64,000 nt of DNA from Nymphaea colorata (lineage: Eukaryota; Streptophyta; Magnoliopsida; Nymphaeales; Nymphaeaceae), in NCBI RefSeq assembly GCF_008831285.2, contig NC_045143.1:1647503-1711502 (forward strand), in the 5' to 3' direction. Below are positions 1 to 14,300 of this stretch, piece by piece. Made by a program: the position numbers and the translations under genes. The notes beneath the pieces were generated by a model. It saw only the letters and a program-made list of their open reading frames with translations. It had not been told where the DNA came from and ran no database searches. Each line of letters opens with the position of its first letter. Positions within the stretch are counted from its first letter, which is position 1.

Positions 1-1980
1 ACTATAATAACTGGATTCCTTCTGCTTTGAGTGAATGCTAAAAAAAGGTGGGAGGTGAAAGGACTTGATACTCTTCAATTGAAGATATATGGAACGTCTT
101 CAAAAGGAGATGGTATATATGCTGGCACTCAAAGTTCTGCTTTTTCGACCACCGAAAGGTGATACTAAACATGTTTTTTTCAGTTTTCAATTACAAAAAA
201 AGAAATGTTTGCCCCCCCCACTAGGTCTGTCTCGAGTTTCTTTACTTGGTTCGTTGTTTAATTGATTTAAATAGCTTTTCTGTAGTTTTCTTGCCGCAAA
301 ACTAGACTATTTTGTTCAAATCTAAATGTTATTTGGTGAAACTTTCATCTGAATTCAAATTCAAATCCACGCCACTGGAGTTGAATCCAAATATCAGTAT
401 GTTCTAATAGCAGATTCGATGAAGACAATGAATGGAAGCAACTTCGATGCAATATTATGTTTGGCCAAAGTCAAGCTGAGGTCTCACTTGGAATGTTGAT
501 GCAAGGCCCATCCTTCGCGAGAAACACCTGATTTGAATGCATATTGGAATCCAACAACCGATCAAATTCATTTCAGACATTTCATAATTATTCACTTGAT
601 TTACGCTCGGGAATGAGAGACCATTCCTCCATGTGCTAACTGTAGCGTTCTATGCAGATCATGGGCGGAGTTAGGAATTTTTTATTTAAAGGTTAAACTA
701 TTGTTTCAAAATTTTGACTTATGATAAAAATAACTTTTTAAAATTTCTATATCGGCTAAATGATTTTTTTTTTTAAATTTATAGGTAGATTTTTTTTTTT
801 TTTGAAAATTTAAGGTAGAAGCCATGTCTCTCGCCAGCCCCATGGCTTCATCTCTGACTGGGGTCATATTCTACGAGTCATTTCATAGTAAAAACAATTA
901 AAATGTTCCTACTTTTAAGGCAGACATAGTCAAACCAGGTTTATTAATATATGAGGCTAGTTTGATGGCTTGGTAGACTATCTTATGAACTTTGACAAGA
1001 CTTGAAAAATCAGAAGGCTGGCTGTCCATGCATGTTACAATTTACATGAAACACCAAACTCCGGCCGTTAGTGCAGACATTCAAGAGTGGCCGTCATACA
1101 TCCATGTCCTCAGATTTGGAGGATCACAAGTTTGTACATCGGATTCAGGCAGTGACAGGACGTTGACTGCTTCCGTCTGCCACCACATACCTTAGTTGGC
1201 GCGGATGACTCGACGCTGGATTCTCCGGCGATAATTTTGGAGAACCACATTATGAGGTCATCCAATGAAACACGTAGAAAGAACGGGAGAGTCCAAGAAA
1301 GCGACCAGCGGCTCCATGGATGAAGAAGCTTAGCTTAGCTAAGCTGCAAAGTCGCACATTCGAAACCAAATTGGCTGGATTGGGACCCGAGAAACATATT
1401 ATATTACTAGTTGCATCGAGAGACCAGAGAAAATTATTTTAGTATAAGAGTTGCATGGAAGCGTTTGACGAAAGTCACTGTAACTTTAATGGTTTTCAAT
1501 TTCCTGCAAACCCATTTCAAGATTTGCTCGATCTCACTCGCTGACGTAAATGAATCAAGCATCAAGATCATTTATCTAGAAGATGCCAAGCTTCGAAGCC
1601 CGGCTCAATCCTTGGTGCAGCCATTGAGTAGCAGCTCAACGAGAAAGGGTGCAAAGCGAGGGACAGCGCAAAAGGGATCAGATGACGAGCTAGTTGGGTG
1701 GGGTGAGAGTGGGTCACATAACATGAGGATGGCACCTGACCGGCCGTATATATGTGTGTCTGTGTGTGGAGGCGGCAGCATAGCAATAAGCAGAGAGCGC
1801 AGAGGAGATGCCCATCATAAGCGGGTGGAAGAGGAAGGGCGGACGATAAATAGGGGGAAGGCAGCCAGTTCTTGTGCTTCTCTTGTCATACTTCTCCTGA
1901 GTTTGGTGCTATCCGAGTCTTCCATTTGTTGCGGAGATAGAGGGAGAGGAAACGCAGATACCAGGAAGCGGCAGAGGAGG
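1..1980. other. Intergenic region upstream of the LOR gene
   Basis: No conserved coding exon was found here. The stretch is AT-rich, with a diverged repeat copy at about 667-840 and a 14-bp perfect palindrome (AGCTTAGCTAAGCT) near 1329-1342. The last 250 bases before the LOR start codon are GC-richer and hold TATA-like strings at about 1746-1753 (TATATATG) and 1847-1853 (ATAAATAG). Either could serve the LOR promoter. The long open frame across 1411-2409 is exon 1 plus promoter and intron read through, not a separate gene. Confidence 0.6.
667..840 (-). repeat. Diverged dispersed AT-rich repeat, copy 1
   Basis: A stretch with runs such as CAAAATTTTGA and TTTTTAAAATTT, ending in a GCCAGCCCCATGG-like flank. 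It resembles further copies near 32069, 32762, 33571, 35176, 39917 and 44558. They share a 'not quite identical' layout: a G/C-rich end (GGGGCC..GGCCCC), then A/T runs with AAAATTTTGA cores. This is likely a transposon-derived family. It is judged by eye only. Confidence 0.4.
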
Positions 1981-2968
1981 ATGAGCCAGGAGGGCCAAGC
2001 GGCGAACGAGATGGTGGAGGACGGGTGCTTCTGCTTCGAGCAAGAGAGCGTCTTCACCGTCAGTAAGACGTCGCACTTCTTCGCCGGCGACGGGTTCAAC
2101 GTCTACGATTCCAAGGGGGAGGTCGTGTTCAGGGTGGATAACTACGGGGGACCAGATACGAGGGATAGAGACGAGATGGTTCTCATGGACGCGCAAGGCA
2201 AATGCATCCTCACCGTCAGGAAAAAGGTTCGCCCTCATCTCCTCTTCCTCTACGTCTTCTTCTATTCGCCTTACTTTCACATCGGGCCCCGTAGGAAAAG
2301 CCTAGATGCCTCTGTTCCGCTTTCTCTCCTCTTATTTGTTCTTCTCTTCTTGGAAACTTTCATTCATTTGATCACATCCACACCAGCAAAAAAAAAAAAT
2401 GACAATTAATTAATGTGTTAAGCCCCCCTGATCTTCCCGTCTATTCACCTTCTTGAACCAAACTTGCACACACACAGAGAAGAAGAAAAACTAACATTAG
2501 TCGTCTCCTGAAATGGGAAAGCAGAGGCCGAGCCTCCACCATCGGTGGGAAGGATTTGAAGGAGAGAGGAAAGATGGGCAGAAACCCAGCTTCAGCGTGA
2601 GGAGGTCGTCCATCATCGGCACCGGCGGCAGCAACACCTCCGTCACGGTGGAAGTGTACGGCAGCGACACCAACTCTATCTCTGCCGAATACCAGATCGA
2701 CGGGTCTTACCCCCAGAGATCCTGCACCGTTTACGACAGCAGCTCGAGGGAGACGCTGGCAGAGGTGAGGAGAAAGAAGGTGAGCGACGAGGTCGTGCTT
2801 GGGAAGGATGTCTTCTGCCTCTGCGTCAAAGCCGGGTTCGATAGCGCCTTTGCCATGGGAATGGTGCTGGTATTAGACCAGATCTACGGGGATCAGCCCG
2901 CTACCACCTTGCACGACGCCCCTGCCATTACACCCACTCAGCAGCAACTCCCTCTGGAGACCTCTTAA
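1981..2968 (+). CDS. LURP-one-related (LOR) protein, 2 exons
   Basis: Exons 1981-2226 and 2525-2968 (intron 2227-2524, phase 0, GT...GCAG) give 229 aa, normal for the plant LOR/DUF567 family, whose members fold as a Tubby-like 12-strand barrel round a central helix. Visible family features are the N-terminal VFTVSKTSHFFAGDGFNVYD block, the repeated 'VYDSKGEVVFRVDNY' strand, LMDAQGKCILTVRKK at the end of exon 1, then RPSLHHRWEGFEG at the start of exon 2, and near the C-terminus the FCLCVKAGFDSAFAMGMVLV strand-helix that ends most LOR proteins. The start is the first ATG before the conserved block. Acceptor AAAG at 2521 is an alternative in frame and would add one residue. LURP1 of Arabidopsis acts in defence against oomycetes, but most LOR members have no known function, so the role here is open. 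Neighbour NOT2 is convergent (tail to tail). Confidence 0.92.
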
Positions 2969-3295
2969 TGGCCTTCATCTTTCATCTGTAAGAACAAGGA
3001 GAGGAAGACTCTGTGTGCGTGTGCAAACACGTGCTTGTGTGTGTTTTCGCGTGTGTGTGAGGCTGTAGTGTAGCTGTTCTTCATGGTCGACAAAGACGAA
3101 TTTCTCCGATTCTGTATATGACCCCACTGTCTCCTTCGAATTCCTTATAACATGACGACACACGTTTTGTTTGAGTTCTCTGTATGATTCGGAGGAAAGA
3201 TTTTTCTTTGAGGCAGTACCGGAGATAAAAGAGCTTTGGAAATTCTCATTCCTTGAGGAGCACAGTACATATAAATAACCTAATAGCACTGTTAA

Positions 3296-3331
<36 letters not shown>

Positions 3332-4023
3332 TATATATGCAGTTCCTGCTTTCAAGCATGCCTGCGTACTGTTATTGGGTGATAATTAGTTTGAAGTATT
3401 TTTTTAAACATACTGCCACTTCTGCAGCTTCTTATATGATATCGGAATTCCAGAGCATGCAAAGTCTAAATATCCCGAAACTTTTGGAACATGGTTCTGC
3501 AAGTGGCTGACAATGTCCATGGAAATCCATGGTAGGACTGTTGAATAAAATTATGAGGAAAAGAAAAATCACTAGCATAAGGCCATATTCTCGTCAAACG
3601 TATCACCCGAGATTGCCAGTTACAACTTGGAAGAATATGTAACTATATGGTAAGAACAGAACCATGGTTAGGGAAGGTTGGAGAAATTTACAGCCTCAGG
3701 CGTGCATGGGCATTGATGTTAGTGGAGAAAATAAAAGGCCTAGCCACTTTCATACGCTTACTCATTAAATGGACGAATTCATACAATAAAGAAAAGAGTA
3801 ACCAGCCCCGGAGGCATCCAAATCTCAGATTTGGTAAAATAGGCCCGGCCGGTTAACCAGTAAAAGCCAGATCGGGTGCTTCACCAGCCCAAGATCGGCA
3901 AACAAGTTAACTGAAAAGGAAAAACCTGGATGCCATTTCGCCAGGAACTCAGAATACATTGGTACAATTTTTAGAGATCAATCGTTCAGCTACAAAACTA
4001 ATACAATTACATGAAACCATTCT
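2969..4023. other. Convergent 3' spacer between LOR and NOT2
   Basis: This spacer holds the 3' UTRs of two convergent genes. It contains a (CA)n(TA)n microsatellite at about 3297-3335 and no conserved exon. The short open frames at 2975-3856 have no family resemblance and run through the microsatellite. Confidence 0.6.
3297..3335. repeat. (CA)n(TA)n microsatellite
   Basis: CA dinucleotides pass directly into TA dinucleotides, about 40 bases in all, in the LOR 3' region. Confidence 0.9.
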
Positions 4024-7000
4024 CTAATGCTGTGGAATTGTTGGCCGCTTTTCAATCATCTCGTACTGGAGGATGAAATTTTCCTGCAGTTCATTACAAA
4101 CATTTGTCGCATGAGACGATAGTAACATATAATAAGCTACAAGATTTGAAGTGCCATTTTCAATCTAGCAGACTCCATTTTCAAACTAGCAGACTTCCTT
4201 AACCTTAAATAAAGATCCCAAACAGGACCCAAGACGTTAATTTGAGGACAGGCGACTCAAGAAGCCTACAAACATAAAAAAACCTCAAGCCTCTTAAAGA
4301 GACGTGATCTTTCTTGAGCCTCCATAGGGTAAAGCTTAAGCATGTCAAATATGAGTTTAAAAATTAAATAACAGTCATATCACTACTTTCTACGTCCATT
4401 AACATGAAATAAGGTTCTCTCAGAAAAGGATAGAATCCCGACCCAGAATTCTGTTACGAGCTTCATACTGTTCTTCACAAGGGCTTAATTGTCAGGGCTC
4501 TCTCTCTCTATATATATATTTTATAAGGGCATACTAGCAAAATTTAATATGAAATGGCCTAGCAATCTTCAACGACCCTTTTAATAATTTAAAATCTTGA
4601 TCCTAGGCAAAATCACCATACAAAAAAATTCTCTACCCTACTGAAAACAAAGGCATGCAAACACACAGAACGTGAGAAAGGAATGCAAGTTGGGACGAAT
4701 TTTAATAGCTTCCAAACCTTACGAACAGTATCCCACGTGTTAGGATCAAAAGCAAGATATGTTCCTCTCTCGTATGTGTGTGTCCTAACAAGAGGTTCCA
4801 TATTTGGAGGCCTTAAAAGCCACAACCGCAGTTCTTTGTGGTAGAGCCAACCCTGGTTCATCCTGCAGAAAAACCAAAAGAATGATTAGGACATACAGAA
4901 AAGGATGCAACTGAAGGCATCAGTAGCAGATGGAATACAGCGGTCAGATATGCATTCAGGTGTTAACAGATATTGCCTATATTGTCAATATCGCTTATAG
5001 ATAACACTGGGGTTTTACTCGTGTTAACGAACCAGACCCCAGGTTCCCAGCCACATTGGTTTTGAGCTGTATATCCAAAAATAGCATACAATCAAAACTA
5101 AAACCAAGACAACTCTTTATAGATACAGCTTAAAGTCTAAGTAGCTTCCAGCAAGTGATGTGCATACAAAATCTTTTAGCACTGAACATATACAAGTCCC
5201 TGTATGTGTTTCAGTTAGAGAGAGAGAGAGAGAGGAGGAGGCAGAGAGAGGGAGAGAGAGGGAGAGAGATTACAGCTCATTGGCAGCATACAACTGAGCT
5301 TCATCATTTGGCATACTGCAACCAAAGGAAAATACCAAAAGAAGCTTTAGTTGCACTGCAACAAAGGTAAAAATTTAGAACATCGGAAGAATTTTACAAA
5401 GAAATACCTATAAAAGATATAAAGTAATGTTTCTGGCCGGAATCTTGAAAAGTATCCTGGCTACATTCATTAAAACAAGTCAGAATTATACATATTAAAA
5501 GAACTGATGCACAATAATCCAATGACCACCGAACATTTTGAAACCACTCACTTGCAATTTAGGTGCAGGTTGTACATAACACTGTGGCAGAGAATACTCA
5601 GGATCACCCTTTGCAGGTCCATCAGACCATGGGGAAGCAAAAGTTTTATGAAGATTGTCTCTTGAGTTCAAATTCAACCCCAGTGTTGTTAGATCAATTC
5701 CCAATGCAAGTGATGTAAGAACAGGATCACTCATCTTTATAACATTTAATAGTCCAAGCAGGCCAAAACGGTCTGGAGTAGCTTGGCTGCTCTGCAACGA
5801 TTTCAAACTCTGATCTCTATATGACTGCTGAAAGGGCATCACTTGTTGCATGCGAAACTGTGACTGGTTGGATTGGTGATACTGCTGAATAAGCTGATCA
5901 TAATTAGGATTAGGACTGTTCATGGGTCTCAATCCAAGGTTAGCCGTACTGCTGGTCTGGACCTAGTAGAGCAAAAGCCAATATCAGGATAATTATCAGG
6001 AAACTGCAAAGATTGAACCACAGCCATAATCACCAATATTACTAACAAAACAACAATAGTATCGTGGTGCCAACAAAAAGGCCTTCAAAAAAAGATGAGA
6101 AGTAAAATAGCATCATACTTCAAAGTAGTGGAAAAATGAAAAGCATATACCACAGGATAGTTTCATTTTTTGCCTATTTAATGACAAAAGGTATAATAAT
6201 AAAATCTATAACGTCAGCAGAATATTTTTGAAACGCAATTCAAATGTGCATTTTTAATATTTTTGAAACGCAATTTAAATGTGTATTTTTCATTTTATTT
6301 GGAATGAAGACCTAGAAAATCTCATCTCACCACCAAGTTGGGATGTCAATGAAATTTTCATCTTCAAAAAGTGAAAACCCATTTATTTAAAAAGTTGTAT
6401 TTTTTTTATCCTACACATTCACCTTTTTTTTTCATCTAGTTAGCTTGTTTTTTATCAATAGATCAGTTCCATACCTATTTGCCATGTAGGAAATTTATCA
6501 CTCTGTTATCTATTTTAATAGCCAAGGTATTCTATTTACTTTTAGCATTTTCGTTCAAACAAAGTGGCTTTTAATCTAAGACTTACAAGAAAAGAAAAGC
6601 TATTGAACACATTCTGGGCAAAGAACTCGCTAAGAAATTTCCGAGCAAAACTGATTCATAGCCATCAGTGGACCATATACCCACTTTTGAGCTTGGCAAC
6701 TCCAAAAGGAGGGATGCATAGCATCAGTTACTGAACTCCATAGCTCAAATTTGGCCATCCAAAACTTAGCAGCTCATGAAAATTTTGACAAGTGAAATCC
6801 ATAAAGCCAAGAGCTTCAGCATCCCTTTTTCAGAGAATCTGTCTCTCAAAGACTGATTGTGCAATGAAAGAAAGGGAGAAGTAAGAACTTAAACAAATCA
6901 TCGATAGAAAGAATACCTGAGAGTGATAAGATGCAGGCATGCCATGTGAAGAGGGAAATATATCAGAACCATGCAGGTGAAGAAGATCTGGAGTGCTTGC

Positions 7001-7061
7001 AGCTGCATAAGAAGCCCCTGGGTTGCTTATTGAGGAAGCATGATGTTGTTGTTGTTGTTGT

Positions 7062-7093
<32 letters not shown>

Positions 7094-8265
7094 TTGCTGT
7101 TGCTGCTGCTGTCGATGAGTCACATATGGCCCTGCCAAGCTGAATCCAGCAGATCTTCCCATCTGCATTTCACATGCAAATTTAAACTCAGTAACTCTTC
7201 TTAACCTCCAAAAAGTGAAAAACTAATTTAGATTGACAAACAATAACAGAAATCCAACAGAATCAAGAATATGCAACAAAGAACTGAAACCTATGAAGTT
7301 GCATGGACTTGATTCAAGCCAGCCCTTAGACCCTCCTTCAACCAGACCAAAGATACATGAATGTTAGGAGTATCCTAATGGAAATAGATCAATGCAAAAG
7401 AAAGACCAGACATACAGGAAAATGCTGAGACTGCATCATTGACATGGCATTTTCATGGTGTGCTTCTTTCTGATGCAAATCCATTCCGAAATCAGCATTA
7501 TTACCTGCTTGAATAAAACCCAGAAAGCAAAAAAATTAGACACCTCGGCTACTGCTGAAACAGACAGCAGCACAGCAATCCAGGATGCATAGAATTATTC
7601 TGTAAGTCTGATTGTTTCCGGATTTGCAAGTGCGAACTGACATAAAAATGACAGTGCCATGTAAACCCAAGCAAAACAAAATAAATGAACGATAAAGAGT
7701 AGCTATAGCTCCATTCCATCATGCAAGACTACCATAGCAAAACTACACAGTCAATCATCAATTGCAGAATCCCATCAATTAATCATTGACTCAGTCACAT
7801 GAGTATCTCAGTAAGATTCACGTACCCATCATACCCATACCTAAAGAGGCTACTTGGACACACTTGGGTATTTTTAGCTCCAAACTACTGAATTTTACTT
7901 GATTTAAGCTTTTCTAACTCAGTTTTCATTCTATTTTCTAGAGTTATTGTTCATTAACATATTAATGTTTTTATTTATATCACTTGTTTTTTAAAATGTT
8001 AATTTCATTTTGATTTTTTTGTGTAATTTTGCATACCTAGATTTTCTAGCATTACCACGTCCATACCTCTATCTCTGTACCCATACCCATGTGACTTAGG
8101 TCATTGATAACTTGCAAATCCACCACTGCCACGGTTCTGCCATGGCTCAACTCTGCTTAATTATATTGGGCAAGGGCTAAGTCACATGAGTACAGGTATG
8201 GTTTGGATACGGAGATATACTACGGACACAACAACTTTAAAAAGCATGGGTACAAGGGTACAACA

Positions 8266-8353
<88 letters not shown>

Positions 8354-11300
8354 AAAATAACTCAAAAAAAAATCAAAATCAAAGCAACATTTAAATAAAC
8401 AAGTGATATAGCAAAAATTTTTACATTTTAATAAACAATAACTGTAAAAACAGAATGAAAACTGAGTTGGAAAAAATTAAATCAAGTAAAATTAAGCAAT
8501 TTGGATCAATTTCGATCTAAAAAGTACCCAAGTGTGTTCAAGCATCCACTTTGGGTACGGGTACGGTGACACAAGTATATGGCCCTTACTGGCGTACCCA
8601 TGTGACTTAGGGCAAGGGACAATTTGCCTAGCAAGTGCTTATCAACCGCAATTGATGGCAAAGCTACATCTCTCCACCAACTGGAACAGAACCTTCTTGT
8701 GACAAATTAGTTCCAAGACCACCAACTACAGTAGTATTTTATTCACTAATTGGGAAGTGCTTTAAGGAATTTAAATGCTTTCATAAATAAACTAAAGTGA
8801 AGAAGAAAGCATTTTATTAGTAATTATGACTTCCATGATAAGAACATAAACATGGCATCAGAATCTCTGATGCTTGTGAGAAAACATGAGTACCATGGTC
8901 AGCACATGCAGTAAAAGGAAAAGTAAAGCTAAAAGCAACTAGCAGATAAAATGCAAAATGATTACTTGCATGGACAAGCACTTCAGTAATTCAATCAACA
9001 TAGACCAACAAGCCAAGGTTTTGCATAGACAAAATTAACAAAGAGATAGATGAAGCCAAAATTATGAAAGGCCATGAAAAAGGGACCTTTGAATCCTGGA
9101 AGGGCCGGAAAGTCTTCATTTTGGATACTGAACTCTTGACTTTGTTGAACTATGGAACTTACACCAACACCTTGTTTTCTTAATGAACCTGCATAAATAC
9201 ATCAATCAACAAGTTGGAATGGAATATCAGAATTTTGTGACAGAATACAAGTAAGGCCATCCCACCTAATTGCCCTTGAGGCCCTCCAGCGGAGCTTGGA
9301 CGGCCAGTTAATTGAGGAAAATCATTTATGTCAAATGGGGAACCATCATTAGCATTTACATCATTTGACATCCCCAGGGTGCTTAATGGATTATTCCCTG
9401 CTGCTTGGTTTTGAGCCAAGGGACCTCCTGATGTAGAGAATGAACTACCTAACATGGGAAACATTTGTGGAGCTGTACAACCAACAAAGGTATTAAACGC
9501 ACTGAATTACATAAACTCACCCAAGTTGATCAACATAGAGATGAAAAAAAATCTAACCAAAGTTCACTGCAGTACATCATTTCCTATTAGCAATCACATT
9601 GCAAATATCATTTATGCACTTCAATGTTCAAACATGCATGCTCTTATGCATGCTAAGGGATCCAGGGCTGCCAAAGTTGAATGTTAAAAAAAAAAATGAT
9701 CCTTTTAATTTGATCTCGTAGAAGCAATAGGCATGAAAGAAACTAAAACAATTAACATTCGCTTTGGCATGCAAAAACCATCCAACTATCTGAAGCTACA
9801 TCAAACAGCTGACAACTTTTTAGATACAAGTCTCCATAAAGCATCATATCAAGGACAAGACAACTCCAAAAGTACAAGGACAGAAACATCCTATAGTAAT
9901 AGCATGGAAAAAAGAAAAAAGAATTTTATAGTGGCCTTCTAAGATTAGTTAACCACTGTTTGCTATTAAGGTATAAGCAAGCCTTAGTTCTGTTAACATA
10001 AATAAATATATCTACATATATATAGCCATGGGGCACTTTCAACAGCCCTTGTGTCCATCAATAAGCACTCTCCCTTCTATATTTTGTGCAAGATTGTATG
10101 CATTTATGTGATATAACAAAATCTTTTCATTATTATTATTGAGTGCACAAATTGTATCCCTGATTCTATTAGAATTGAGATTACTTCAGAGCATGTATTT
10201 TGTGATGATATTGAAGAAGTCGCTTTTATTTCATCATGCAAGAGGAGCTTCCACCCTTGCATGTTAGAACCTAAAATGAGGCATATTCAAGTAATAAGCA
10301 ACAACTGTATACATGAAAGAAGCTAAAAAAGCAAGAGAAAGAAGTAGCAAAAGAAATAAGTACATATAGAAAGATGCACCAAGGAAGTAACATGTTAAAC
10401 AAAGTACTTGTATGACTTAGTTATCACAACCATAAGCCAAAGGGCCCTACTGAGTGCGAAACAAAGCCATGGAACTCATGCTTCTGGAGAATCTGGTGAA
10501 AGAAAATTGCATGATAACTTAAATATCAGAATTTTTTCAAGAAAATCATGGTAAATTGAACACTACTAGCTGGTGGAAAACTGCAACTAAATATTTGGTA
10601 CATAATAATAGAGGAATTGAAATGTCATATATTAGATTGGTAGCATATTAACATAGAAAATCAAAGCCAGGATAAATTATTCTATGTATCTAAGATAGCC
10701 CCGCATTGCTCAGAAGGAAGAAATTCCCATCCTTAAGAGTTAAGAGGATTTAGGCACCTCGGAATACAATAGTTTAAGTATTATATTGTGTCCATATTGC
10801 CACAGCAGATGCCATTCAAGACTTATGTTACTTCCAAACTTGTGGAGGGTGAGGCAACAAATGCTCAGAATTTCCAACATAGTGTCGCATATATGTGAGA
10901 AAAAAGATATGTCTTAGAAGATAGCAACAATATTGCTAAATTATAGACAAGCAGGACTTTGAAAAATAAGCACAACTTAGGCATTGCATTCCGTAACCCC
11001 ATATAGGGAAAATACTGTCATGAAGTCCAACAAACTGCACCACCTAATTCTTTAAATGTACTGGCAATTCGCTATGCACTTAAGATGTTCATATCTGAAA
11101 CCACAATCACATCTAAACTGTTTGAGCAGAATGGTTGTAAAGCAGAATCTGCTTCCAAAATGGAGGAAAAAGAAATAAAAAAAGGTATAAAAGAGCATTA
11201 AGAACAAAAGATGTGGGGATAACCTTGCTGAAGCACACCACTCATGAGTCTGCTTGGTCCTTGAACGTTTAAACCACCACTACCACTATTGGCACTCAGA

Positions 11301-14300
11301 TTTACGCGTGAGGCTAGTGCAGGCACACCCAATCCACCTCCAGAGCTTATGTTTCGTGCAACATTACTTGCACCAACCATGTTGCCAATGGAGTTGGTAA
11401 GTCGAGGACCAGTGTTGCCTAAAATAGGAGACACTCCTAGTCCAGGAACAGCACTCCGGTTACCAAGAGAAGCAGAGGTAGGGGGTATGCCAGGAATAGA
11501 ACCACCAACTCCATTCATGCTGCTACTAAATGGAGGGCTTCCCACAACACTGATGTTTCCTCTATTTGTAACCCCAGAATGTCCGTGCAAACCTCCATGT
11601 GATAGCTGCAACCATGTCATAGTTTAAAGCCTTTAGTTGAAGCAGCTATCTTAGTTCAGATTAGTGGCACATCTGCGTGCATCTAAGAGCATGGGAGATA
11701 AAATGAAGCAGTGCACACGATGCATACATACACTTACAAAAACAGGCAAGCAGGTCCTCACTCACCTTTGTCTAACCAAATCATTGGGTGGCCAAAAGGT
11801 CCCATAGATCATGTTATATGCCTTTTTGTTTAGAAAAATAAATAGACAATCATCATGTCAAGATCTACAGAAGATTAGAAGGGTCTTCAACAGCTAAAAT
11901 TTAAGATTGACCTAATTCTATAACTCACATAATCATGATTTCACTTTAACTGAAAGAACCATGATTGCACTAGGAAAGGAGATGAACTAGAGCAATAAAA
12001 CCAAGTTGGCACGCACACATCTTGTCCCAGTAATTTCCAATAGTGTGAAATTTACACAATGTTGTAAAAGGTGTATGGCAACACTTATTGGTAAGGTACA
12101 AAATAAATAGGTATTGAAGCATAATGTAATGAACTCTAAAAATCATAAATTCCATTGGAAAACATTTTTACATCCATAAAAAATAGAAAACTTAGGAAAA
12201 AGTACAAAAAAAAGAACAAAAACGTTATATTACTGGAAAATGAAACTACAGTTTCATATTAAGATGGCCATGAACGGCATCTTAAAAGGAACAAGGTTTT
12301 AATAACTTAAATCATTCCCTATGCCTAAACTGATATCAAATAAATAAACATTAATGTCTATGACTTTAGTCTTTGAACAACGCAATTGCCATAAAGCTTC
12401 AAAAGTTTGAGTGTAGAAATAAGGTTGTACACAAAGAAACCATGAAAACCCCTAATTTTGATGGCGAAATCATCCCTTATAGTGAGCTTGATGACACTCT
12501 TAATATTCAGTTTTAAGGGTATTTATGTAAGTTTAAGTTTTTAAAAATTATATGCCACCTTTTATGTTTTGAAGGTGCAAGAAACATTTATACAATATCG
12601 TACCATAATGTTAGCCTTTTATGTTTTGAAGGTGCAAGTAACATTTATACAATCTCATACCATAATGTTAGATGCTGGGGTGTAACCTAAGTTACATCCA
12701 TTACAGCATAATTACATCCCTGAAACTAGTCTCAAGTTGCATCACAATCACAACAGGTTCCTCTATAGTTACGATGCATAACATTACATAGCATATGATA
12801 TTTTGCAGCACTTAGAACCCTGAATTTGCCCTATCAATTATTTATTAAGGCAAGGCAGGCACCTGAGAAAGTGCGACAGGAAGGTTGTTTGATGCAAATC
12901 GCCCAGTGGAAAGGCTACCAGAAGGCTGCTGAACACCGGTGGAAGGCACCCCACCCAAAGCTGAATTGCGAGACTGAAGGGATCCAGGCATATTATTCAC
13001 ATTGAAGCTCCCGTGGATATTATGAAGTCCTTGTAAAGAACCTACCAAGGAGGTGCTTCAGGATGTAGTTTCATCAATGCCATTAAAGAAGTGTAATTCA
13101 AGATACAAGGAACTCCTCTAACCTGAGTGGTGAAAAACAGGAGCAGATCCTGATTGGCCTGAAAAAGAGCTTGTAAAAGGCCTGCCTGTACTTGTAGAAT
13201 CTGGAAGGTTCGTAGTTGAACCATTTAGAGTTGACTGCACAGTAAAAAAGTTCAGTTAAGGCAGATAGACCAGCCAGAATCTCCAACATATTAACAGAAA
13301 AATTGTTGACACAAACAAGAAATATAAAGCATCTGCAATAAAACAAGATATCTTGGAACAAGTAAAAATTCAAGAGTCAGATGCTTTGGCTTATCATTTT
13401 TTTCTATTAAATGCAAGGGCAAGATTTTTCTGAATTGCCAATTCCACGGATCATTTTTTCTTTTGAAACAAAGAAGAGCTCAGTGGCATGTAACCAGCCA
13501 ATGAATTAAACCAGTAAAAACAGATTATGGACATAAATCATTAGTAGAGATGAAAACTGACACACGTTAATCAATAATAAAGGACTGAAATAGCTGACAA
13601 TGAAACACCAAAGAAAGCACATGACGAAAGAATGCAAAGTAAAGTAAAAATGAAAAAGAGCCAAAAACCATGGTAACAGGCACCATTTCTATGTGCACGA
13701 GATCAAAGACATGAAATTCTAGAGAATAAAAGAATCACGACAATCAACCAGACCGGGAAGTCATTATAGGTGGAAAAAGTTAAAACATAGAAGACAAGGG
13801 AAAAGGGGCAAGGAGACGCGAATTCTCAAAGGAGAAGCATACGATGACACGAGTTCAGTCTCAGCAATCAAAAGCATGACTCGTAAAAAAAGAGCCAAAA
13901 ACCATGATAACAGGTACCCATTTCTATGTGCACGAGATGAAAGATATGAAATTCTAGAGAATAAAAGAATCACGCAGGAAATCCGCAGCATGATGATCAA
14001 CCAGACCGGGAAGTCATTATAGGTGGAAAAAGTTAGAACATAGAAGACAAGGGAAAGGTTGCAAGGAGACGCGAATTCTCAAAGGAGAAGCATACGATGA
14101 CACGAGTGCAGTCTCAGCAATCAAAAGCATGACTCCTAAATTATCTAGCATCGTTATCTGAAGTTGAGCCATATCAAAAGCAAGCACGACTGGCGGGTCA
14201 TCTACCAAAGCGAACAAACTAGTACGAAGAACCACATACTTGACCTATCTGACAAATGAAACTAAAACCGGAGCCAAATTTTTCCCTCTAGTTGTCATCT

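Noticed and set aside
1411-2409. Single 332-codon plus-strand frame
   Set aside because: Its central part is LOR exon 1 but the rest reads through the promoter and the intron. Splicing to 2525 gives the real LOR protein.
8186-8398. Open frames with long Ile-Tyr or Cys-Val runs (also near 18033-18325, 47867-48052, 50185-50782)
   Set aside because: They are translations of TA/TG microsatellites and have no other protein-like content.
11289-11627. Plus-strand frame of 112 codons
   Set aside because: Shadow of the NOT2 exon 11224-11605 on the other strand.
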